From positions 1 through 58,281 of the forward strand of contig JANQLU010000034.1 in NCBI GenBank assembly GCA_028280445.1: a stretch of 58,281 nt of DNA, written 5' to 3'. Numbering within the stretch: position 1 is the stretch's first letter; each line of letters starts with the position of its first letter. Shown piece by piece: positions 52,786-58,281 of the stretch. A program made the translations under genes and the position numbers. The notes under the pieces are model-generated. The model searched no databases, was not told the origin of the DNA, and worked only from the letters and a program-made list of their open reading frames with translations. The stretch comes from Pirellulaceae bacterium. Its GTDB lineage: Bacteria > Planctomycetota > Planctomycetia > Pirellulales > Pirellulaceae.

Positions 52786-52840
52786 CCAGCGGTGTGTCGA
52801 AGGATTTGTTGTTGATTGCGCTGCCAGTAGCCGTCTCTTT
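52786..52840 (-). pseudogene. Fragment of RHS core sequence
   Basis: The minus strand contains AACAACAAATCCTTCGACAC and neighbouring bases that match the start of the displaced RHS core (56646-56681, NNKSFDTTAG...), with one missing base that shifts the frame. The upstream part reads TKETATGSAINNKSFDTP. It is a third, broken core junction within the array. Confidence 0.65.
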
Positions 52841-52878
52841 GGTACACCTAATGTGGTTGTTCCCTTTTGATTTCATAC

Positions 52879-53172
52879 TCACTTGGTTTTACGCCACTGC
52901 GTCTTTTCAGATTCGTCGATGGATTTTCGGAAAACCCACCAAACTATCATAAAACCGGCGATCCAAATCCCTAAGTTTCCAATTAGCGGTAAAAAAAGCA
53001 TGGACTCGCAGTTAAAAATCAACCTGCTATCACCAAAAGTGTAGGGTAGTGGCAGACCAAACGCATACTCAAAAACTTTTAATTTATTCCTGTCAGAAGT
53101 AATGCTTATCGGGTAGGTATTGAATGCAAGAAATGTTGACGTGTACAAGGTCCATAATAAAACCTGTTTCAT
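52879..53172 (-). CDS. Small membrane protein, putative immunity
   Basis: 97 residues from ATG 53172 (a GTG at 53196 would add eight). Two hydrophobic segments: MKQVLLWTLYTSTFLAF at the start and IGNLGIWIAGFMIVWWVF near the end, then a polar tail. No family. Membrane immunity proteins accompany pore-forming or membrane-targeting tips; that role is inferred only from place. Confidence 0.4.
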   Translation of the reverse strand: MKQVLLWTLYTSTFLAFNTYPISITSDRNKLKVFEYAFGLPLPYTFGDSRLIFNCESMLFLPLIGNLGIWIAGFMIVWWVFRKSIDESEKTQWRKTK

Positions 53173-53259
53173 CGAAATTCGTGCAATGAGTTTCACGTTA
53201 TTGACTTCACGATTTTTGGAAGGGTGGTTGCTGGTGAATCAATCCGCGTGATGCACCCT

Positions 53260-53790
53260 TCACGCAATTAGTTCGACCCCATTTTTTTCGCACAATAAAT
53301 CTGAAAGCGACTGATAAATATCGAGAAGAAAAAAATTCAAGTCAATGCTTAGCCATCCCTGTTCGCTAATTCCAAGCCACCATTCTGCAGGCGGTCTTAA
53401 AGCAGCTTTGTCTAAATCGTTACACAAATCTTTATGTCCGATACACCCTATCACGTCGACGGCTATTTTTTCCCCTAGCTTTTTCTTAAGAGATTGAAAA
53501 CGGTCGTACTCTATCATATCTTTGCGTCGAAAAAAGCCAGCGTTCATTGCACATCGTCGATGTTTCCATTTGAGTTTGAATGCTGACGTCAATGTAGGCC
53601 GTGCACCAAAATGGAGCCCGCAAAAAGCAATTTTCGGAGAACCTCCAGTCGCGATAACACAGCCATAATTCTCATAAAGGAATTCAACCCCCACAGAACC
53701 ACTATACCCATTGTCTTGAAGCACACGAATTATAATAGGCTGGCTCGGTACTTGAATGCTCGCCTTGGCTACTATTGAGCAATTTTCCAT
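53260..53790 (-). CDS. Hypothetical protein, putative immunity
   Basis: 176 residues, mixed alpha/beta, no signal peptide or membrane segment. The ATG follows AAGAGAAA by a suitable spacing. A Trp-rich C-terminal stretch (AEWWLGISEQGWLSIDLNFF) and a YENYGCVIATGG motif are the only landmarks. Its place after the Cys-rich protein gene suggests it protects against that product. No family recognised. Confidence 0.45.
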   Translation of the reverse strand: MENCSIVAKASIQVPSQPIIIRVLQDNGYSGSVGVEFLYENYGCVIATGGSPKIAFCGLHFGARPTLTSAFKLKWKHRRCAMNAGFFRRKDMIEYDRFQSLKKKLGEKIAVDVIGCIGHKDLCNDLDKAALRPPAEWWLGISEQGWLSIDLNFFLLDIYQSLSDLLCEKNGVELIA

Positions 53791-53811
53791 CTAGTTTTCT
53801 CTTAACATAAG

Positions 53812-54486
53812 CTAACGAATCTGTTGCGGGAGATTACGCTGAGGAGGGACGGGAACTAAGGGGAAACTTCCGGCAATCTCAGGAAGTGTTCTTGGACAAT
53901 AAGGGGTGCCTCTAATGATCACGTTAGGGTTAGCCTTGATAACGCGCAAGCAACTCGGACAATTTGGAATCCACGTATATCCTCCTGGCCTTGGAATTAT
54001 CCCGCCGCTGCTGATAGTGCAGCCTTGGCCGGCACCTGCTGCAGTCTTTGGCATGGCACAAGTTCTGCGGCAGCCAGGTGGTCTTACTAGCCAATTCGGC
54101 CAAGGAGTTTTGGGACCACTTTGAGCGATAGAAATACCATTGATACCTTCTGCTGCTTCAATGCAGCGGCCATACGCACCAGATTCTTGTGCACGTTGCA
54201 GGCACCGGTTAAGTAAATGGTTTTGCCGCAAACGGCAGATAGCATTTAGAGACAATGGGGTCTCGTTGGCCCCACACTGAATTCTCGGAACCCGGCACTG
54301 TTGCATTATTTTGGCACCAACAAGCTGGAAGCATCCTGTTGCTCCCATTATTTCAGAGTATTCATCTGTTGTGATATCCCCACAAACGTATCGATAGGTG
54401 GATTCACATTGCCCTTTAATGCCAAATGTAGCAATGTTTCCGCCCACACATAGTAGTAGCGTCCAGCGGTTGTTTGGCCAGAGCAC
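53812..54486 (-). CDS. Cys-rich protein, possible displaced tip
   Basis: 224 residues with about 18 cysteines and a Pro-rich C-terminal half. It starts at GTG 54486, with AGGAG five bases upstream. No signal peptide is clear, though MLWPNNRWTLLLCVGG is weakly hydrophobic. The Cys pattern and position between small genes fit an orphan RHS tip or a secreted effector. It is also possible that it is an ordinary Cys-rich hypothetical protein. Confidence 0.45.
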   Translation of the reverse strand: MLWPNNRWTLLLCVGGNIATFGIKGQCESTYRYVCGDITTDEYSEIMGATGCFQLVGAKIMQQCRVPRIQCGANETPLSLNAICRLRQNHLLNRCLQRAQESGAYGRCIEAAEGINGISIAQSGPKTPWPNWLVRPPGCRRTCAMPKTAAGAGQGCTISSGGIIPRPGGYTWIPNCPSCLRVIKANPNVIIRGTPYCPRTLPEIAGSFPLVPVPPQRNLPQQIR

Positions 54487-54507
54487 AGGATCTCCTATTT
54501 CTCCGAT

Positions 54508-54876
54508 TCAGTAGGTGTGGCTTTCCACAACTGCACCAACAATTGCTGGAGTAAAAGAGTCAACTCTTAGAGTTTCTGAATCACCCAGTGCAACACCGTA
54601 AGTTGGCCAAGAGTCATCGATTATTAGTTCATTGATAATTCGATTGTCTAAGTAGTCTGAGTCTTGACCACTGAGAAATTCTACCGGTATCAGTCTTGCA
54701 GGCTGGTCGAACTCAATGATCTCGGAATACGATTCAACAAAAACCAGAGGAACGACCTCGCCGTTCACCAGTTTGAGAAATATTTCCGTAGCTGATGTGT
54801 CTTCGAATTGCTGCCACGGCAACTGTAAAACCGTCTCGATTCTACACCCGATTAGTCTATCGATCCTGAATTTCAT
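54508..54876 (-). CDS. Small acidic protein, putative immunity for tip 2
   Basis: 122 residues from ATG 54876 (a TTG three codons earlier is possible). Acidic, with beta-rich segments (EIFLKLVNGEVVPLVFV, SDYLDNRIINELIIDD). It begins 20 bases after the stop of the displaced RHS gene, the usual place for the cognate immunity gene. No family recognised. Confidence 0.5.
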   Translation of the reverse strand: MKFRIDRLIGCRIETVLQLPWQQFEDTSATEIFLKLVNGEVVPLVFVESYSEIIEFDQPARLIPVEFLSGQDSDYLDNRIINELIIDDSWPTYGVALGDSETLRVDSFTPAIVGAVVESHTY

Positions 54877-54896
54877 TGCAATCAAATTCGTTTATG

Positions 54897-56681
54897 TTAC
54901 CAACCTTTTGTGCCGCCCATTATTACTCGTGGGTTTTCTGAAAGAGGAAGTATTGGGGTCCAGTATGGTTGATTCCAAGGCAGTAACGGTCTGCGGTATT
55001 TTACACGTGTACCATCTCCGAGCAATCGTATCTCTCCAATTTTTGGCGCAGGACCAATCGTCATGCCTCGAACGTTTGGCGGCCCATTGAGCAAAGACTG
55101 AAACTCTTTTTTAGCTCTGATTTGCGCTGGGTGGCACCCATGGTTTGCCAAATATTGATTGTGAATACATGTCATTGCAGCTGAAACAGGACCACCAATT
55201 GTTCCACTCGCACCCAAGCCAAATCTCAGGTAGGTAGCTTGGCCTACCCCGTTTGCCGTTGTTCGGATTCCTAGATCAAGCGATTCGTTATTTGGGTCAA
55301 TAATGTCTGCTGCTATTTCTCCGCCTTTGTCAGTAATGGTACCGATGAGAATACTTCCTGCACCTCCCTTTATAAAAGGGCTGAGTGAGCCCTTACCGGT
55401 AGCCGACAAAAAATATGGCTTTGCTGCTTTCCAACCGGTTTCCTTGAAGATGTAGTGAAAGCCCTTGTGAGGATTTGGGGCTGGCATTTTAAATACAGAC
55501 CCTTTTTGACTGTGTACCCATTCTGCAATTAGATTGCCTTTCAATCGAGCCCATGCTGCTAATCTGGCGGCCCCTTTTAAGCCACACCCTTTTAGCATCT
55601 TATTTGCTTTTTTTTGCGCGCCTGTAATGACTGATTGAGGAACAGTTTTTGCATCGACTTGAACCATGTATTTAAATTGAACTGTTGCATTTCTGCTTGC
55701 TCCCCCTCCTTCAGTCGATAGCCAGATTACGCCATCAGGTCCCGGTTTAAGACCATGAGTATGAATCGCAATCACGTTTTTTGGCGTAGTGTAGTGCTTC
55801 AGTATCACCACATCATCATTGTTAGACAAACCAAGCGAATCTGTGCCATTGATCGCAAAATAACCTCGATATAAGCTCATTCCATCGACATAGCCGAGCG
55901 GATCTCTTCCAACAAATCGTCCAAGTTTCGCGTCATACATTCTCGCCCGGAAATGATAGATTTCAGTTTCAAAGTCGAATCTTCTTCCAGTGTAAGTGAA
56001 GGTATTCGCGTACGCTGAGTTGGCAATCGGTGTTTCGAATGCGTTATAGATTGTCAGATCGCCGTAAGCACTGTAGCTGTATCGTTCGACGACACTGCCC
56101 GAACTCTGTGTTAATGCTGTGATGGAGTACTGTTGGTTACGTGAGTAGTAAACGATTCCCGTACCTGACTTAAAGGTTCCGTCTTTGAGAATCGGTTCAT
56201 CGACATAGGAGGCGTAGACGTACTGCTCGGTTGGCGAAGCGGGTCCGGTTCCAGAGGAGTACTCTGCGATGACCTGTTGGCCAGAATAGGCGTAGACAGT
56301 GTTGCCTTTTTTGACTCGCCGTCCCAGGGCATCGTATTCGAAATTGATGTCGATGGTTGTGTCGCCGTTGGTGTCGGCGCCGGACATGCGGTTGTCGAAA
56401 TCCCAGGTGTAGTTGTGGTTGCGAATGGGATTTGTGGTGAGATTGCCTTTAACGTCATGCGTTAGGTTCGATGTTCCAACAGAATTGATTTCGTGGGCGT
56501 TGGAATGAGTTCGCGAAACGGATGTACCGTTGGTTTTCAATGACGACCAGTCACCAACGTTGGTTAGTGTCCATTCATGAGTCAGGTTGTTATCGGACCG
56601 TTTCCAATAGGTCAGGCGATCGTCGTCGTAGCCGTCGTGGTCAATGCCAGCGGTGGTGTCGAAGGATTTGTTGTTTGACAC
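54897..56681 (-). CDS. Displaced RHS core with C-terminal tip 2 (HYD1-like ADP-ribosyltransferase?)
   Basis: 594 residues from GTG 56681; no good ribosome binding site is seen. Residues 1-285 are RHS/YD core, almost the same as the core of the upstream gene (from MSGADTNGDTTIDINFEYDA to FRARMYDAKLGRFVGRDPLG). After SLGL the sequence changes abruptly to a new tip. Its start, VVILKHYTTPKNVIAIHTHG, followed by GVIWLSTEGG, resembles the HYD1-type ADP-ribosyltransferase toxin pattern (H-Y-T, then a glycine-rich segment). A later Gly-rich helix region and a Pro-rich end follow. The function remains unproven. Confidence 0.65.
   Translation of the reverse strand: MSNNKSFDTTAGIDHDGYDDDRLTYWKRSDNNLTHEWTLTNVGDWSSLKTNGTSVSRTHSNAHEINSVGTSNLTHDVKGNLTTNPIRNHNYTWDFDNRMSGADTNGDTTIDINFEYDALGRRVKKGNTVYAYSGQQVIAEYSSGTGPASPTEQYVYASYVDEPILKDGTFKSGTGIVYYSRNQQYSITALTQSSGSVVERYSYSAYGDLTIYNAFETPIANSAYANTFTYTGRRFDFETEIYHFRARMYDAKLGRFVGRDPLGYVDGMSLYRGYFAINGTDSLGLSNNDDVVILKHYTTPKNVIAIHTHGLKPGPDGVIWLSTEGGGASRNATVQFKYMVQVDAKTVPQSVITGAQKKANKMLKGCGLKGAARLAAWARLKGNLIAEWVHSQKGSVFKMPAPNPHKGFHYIFKETGWKAAKPYFLSATGKGSLSPFIKGGAGSILIGTITDKGGEIAADIIDPNNESLDLGIRTTANGVGQATYLRFGLGASGTIGGPVSAAMTCIHNQYLANHGCHPAQIRAKKEFQSLLNGPPNVRGMTIGPAPKIGEIRLLGDGTRVKYRRPLLPWNQPYWTPILPLSENPRVIMGGTKGW
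55827..56424 (-). repeat. RHS core duplication, displaced copy
   Basis: This segment is a near copy of 57684-58281. Both encode the same ~200 residues of YD core ending at the N-G-x-D-S-x-G junction. The similarity stops sharply at the tip boundary. Confidence 0.9.
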
Positions 56682-56689
56682 AGGTGAGT

Positions 56690-57019
56690 TTAAATAAAAT
56701 CGCGTGAAACTACAAAAATATATACGACTATTGAGTTGGAAATGCCAATCAATACCAGGATTGGTTGTGTCGATACAGTGCCCGTCAAAAATACTTCATT
56801 AATCAAAAAACCCGAAACTCCAGACAAGAAAAGTGCAACAAAGAAAGACATGAACCTATGTCGCTTCATCATGAGACAGCTAAAAAGTGTCACCAAACAT
56901 GCCACTCCCGCGCATAACGAACCTGTAAAGCCTACGATATATGCAGATGCACAACATAACGATATGCAGGATATGATGCGGAAAACATCGGATATTTTAT
57001 ATTGAAATTTGACATCCAT
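56690..57019 (-). CDS. Small membrane protein, putative immunity for tip 1
   Basis: 109 residues with three to four hydrophobic segments (IISCISLCCASAYIVGF, LCAGVACLVTLFSCL, FFVALFLSGVSGFLI, PILVLIGISNSIVVYIFVV). It starts 73 bases after the stop of the tip 1 gene and ends 8 bases before the displaced core. The position and hydrophobicity suggest a membrane immunity protein. No family recognised. Confidence 0.5.
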   Translation of the reverse strand: MDVKFQYKISDVFRIISCISLCCASAYIVGFTGSLCAGVACLVTLFSCLMMKRHRFMSFFVALFLSGVSGFLINEVFLTGTVSTQPILVLIGISNSIVVYIFVVSRDFI

Positions 57020-57092
57020 CTTAGACGCAACAACACCTTATCTACTTTGATTGGCTGGGCTTTGTAATGTTCCTGGACCAGTCCCACACGAA

Positions 57093-58281
57093 CTACTGTC
57101 CGAAAAACTCCTTCCAATCTTTCAAGAAGAAAATCCGATCTTTGCCCCCAATCGATCCATTGTCTAAATAAATTGTTTTGCCATTGCAGAAGGTGATCTT
57201 CAAGACCATGTGGCCTGTGGTTAGGCCAAAATTTGCACTTTTCGTTTCCCACCTTGAATCAATTGATCTGACGCACCTGAGGCCTTCCAAATCGTCAATT
57301 CGTTTCTCGCAATCACTAACCCAACGCCGACAGTGATTGATCCAAGTCTTAAGTGCCCATGCGTTCTCAGCCGCATGTATTATTCTCAACATATCTTTTT
57401 CACAATCAATTGGAGAACAATTTGGGCAGGTTCCGGTAGCTTTCATCGCAGCACAAAGTTGAAATGCCTTTTTTTCATCTGCTGTCCAATTAGAAAATAT
57501 CTTGCCCGTGCATTCTTTTTTACTTATTCCGGTATCGATTTTCACATCGCAGCTTTTTGAACAGCGGTCACTTGCCACTTCTAACGAATCTCCGCCGACA
57601 ATGTAAGAAGTTTTTTGAACTCCACCAGCCGCACCACATGCACCGCCATTTATCAATGTGTTACAAGTACACTGACAAACATGCATTCCAGTCGAATCCA
57701 ATCCATTCATGCCGAAATAACCCCTGTAAAGACTCATCCCGTCAACATACCCAAGCATGTCTCTTCCAATGAATCTCCCCAATTCTGCATCATACATTCT
57801 TGCCCGAAAATGATAGATTTCGGTTTCTGTATCGAATCTTCTTCCCGTGTAGGTGTATGGATTTGCGTAAACAGAGTTCGAAACCGATGTTCCTGTAGCA
57901 TTGTAGATCGTGAGGTCGCCATAAGGTGAGTAGCTATATCGTTCGATGACAATACCAGAGGCATCCGTCAAACCGGTGATTGAGTATTGTTGGTTTCGGG
58001 AATAGTAAACCAGTCCTGTCCCAGAATTGAGTGTTCCGTCTTTGAGGATTGGTTCATCGATGTAGCTGGCGTAGACATATTGTTCTGTTGGCGATGCAGG
58101 TGTTCCACCAAAGGGATATTCGGCAACGACTTGTTGGCCAGAATAGGCGTAGACAGTGTTTCCTTTTTTGACTCGACGACCCAGCGCGTCGTATTCGAAA
58201 TTGATGTCGATGGTTGTGTCGCCGTTGGTGTCGGCGCCGGACATGCGGTTGTCGAAATCCCAGGTGTAGTTGTGGTTACGA
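57093..58281 (-). CDS. RHS/YD-repeat protein, 3' part, with Cys-rich tip 1 (5' end beyond window)
   Basis: The frame is open at the window edge; 396 codons are seen. The first ~200 residues are YD/RHS core (DYRHS: YDALGRRVKKGN, YTGRRFDTETEIYHFRARMY). The tip begins after DSTGM (about 57683). It is Cys-rich (MHVCQCTCNTL, DRCSKSCDVK, GTCPNCSPIDC) and ends SKGHMV-like TGHMVLKITFCNGKTIYLDN, a pattern seen in papain-like or transglutaminase-like peptidases, though this is only a suggestion. The main gene extends to the right of the window. Secretion is through the RHS shell. Confidence 0.75.
   Translation of the reverse strand, partial: RNHNYTWDFDNRMSGADTNGDTTIDINFEYDALGRRVKKGNTVYAYSGQQVVAEYPFGGTPASPTEQYVYASYIDEPILKDGTLNSGTGLVYYSRNQQYSITGLTDASGIVIERYSYSPYGDLTIYNATGTSVSNSVYANPYTYTGRRFDTETEIYHFRARMYDAELGRFIGRDMLGYVDGMSLYRGYFGMNGLDSTGMHVCQCTCNTLINGGACGAAGGVQKTSYIVGGDSLEVASDRCSKSCDVKIDTGISKKECTGKIFSNWTADEKKAFQLCAAMKATGTCPNCSPIDCEKDMLRIIHAAENAWALKTWINHCRRWVSDCEKRIDDLEGLRCVRSIDSRWETKSANFGLTTGHMVLKITFCNGKTIYLDNGSIGGKDRIFFLKDWKEFFGQ
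57684..58281 (-). repeat. RHS core duplication, main copy
   Basis: Counterpart of 55827-56424, encoding the conserved part of the RHS core. The first 45 bases at the window edge are almost the same in both copies. Confidence 0.9.

Noticed and set aside
52545..52847. 100-codon minus-strand frame
   Set aside because: It runs through the ~90-bp repeat and an RHS core fragment in the wrong frame.

Overview
The window (58,281 bases, moderate GC) looks like a planctomycete chromosome, most likely of the Pirellula/Rhodopirellula type. I base this on the PQQ-like beta-propeller proteins, GYD-domain and exported planctomycete-style proteins, an Arg/Asn-rich N-terminal extension on Rho, the frequent TTG/GTG starts, and several families of nested palindromic intergenic repeats. 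No database search was possible; all family calls come from motifs read by eye.

Layout. 0.5-13.9 kb is mixed housekeeping and accessory: an outer-membrane barrel, a PQQ-like propeller protein, a GYD protein, an AraC regulator with a VOC lipoprotein, a short LeuA, a GNAT acetyltransferase, an NhaC antiporter, a soluble histidine kinase, and an HTH-REC response regulator. 14-20.5 kb has mnmG, a VOC/PhnB protein, argG overlapping a double ABC-2 permease, and an exported methyltransferase. 20.7-27.1 kb is a compact histidine operon on the minus strand (hisL leader - hisG - hisCB fusion - hisH - hisF - hisIE - hisD). It is preceded by a promoter, a seven-histidine leader peptide and a complete four-segment attenuator. 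hisA and a histidinol-phosphatase are not in the window. 27.2-31.4 kb has an exonuclease/phosphatase-family lipoprotein, a 2OG dioxygenase, tRNA-Ser(GGA), a membrane protein and rho. 32-43.8 kb has an exported thioredoxin-like/YHS protein. It is followed by a six-gene minus-strand cluster: ExbB/TolQ - ExbD - zinc-ribbon ExbD - 1191-aa propeller protein - oligopeptide-binding-like protein - exported protein. This looks like an envelope machine powered by the proton motive force. 44-50.5 kb has a lipoprotein, a 1239-aa secretin and a Crp/Fnr regulator.

50.6-58.3 kb is an eroding accessory region. On the minus strand it holds the 3' end of an RHS/YD-repeat gene, a putative immunity gene, and a second displaced RHS core with a different C-terminal tip. 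Small immunity-like genes follow, then fragments of RHS core and of tip 1, and two copies of a ~90-bp repeat. This is the arrangement of a polymorphic-toxin locus that exchanges its tips.

The strongest findings are the his attenuator, the hisC-hisB fusion, the fungal-HIS4-like HisIE-HisD pair, the ExbB/ExbD/propeller cluster and the RHS tip array.
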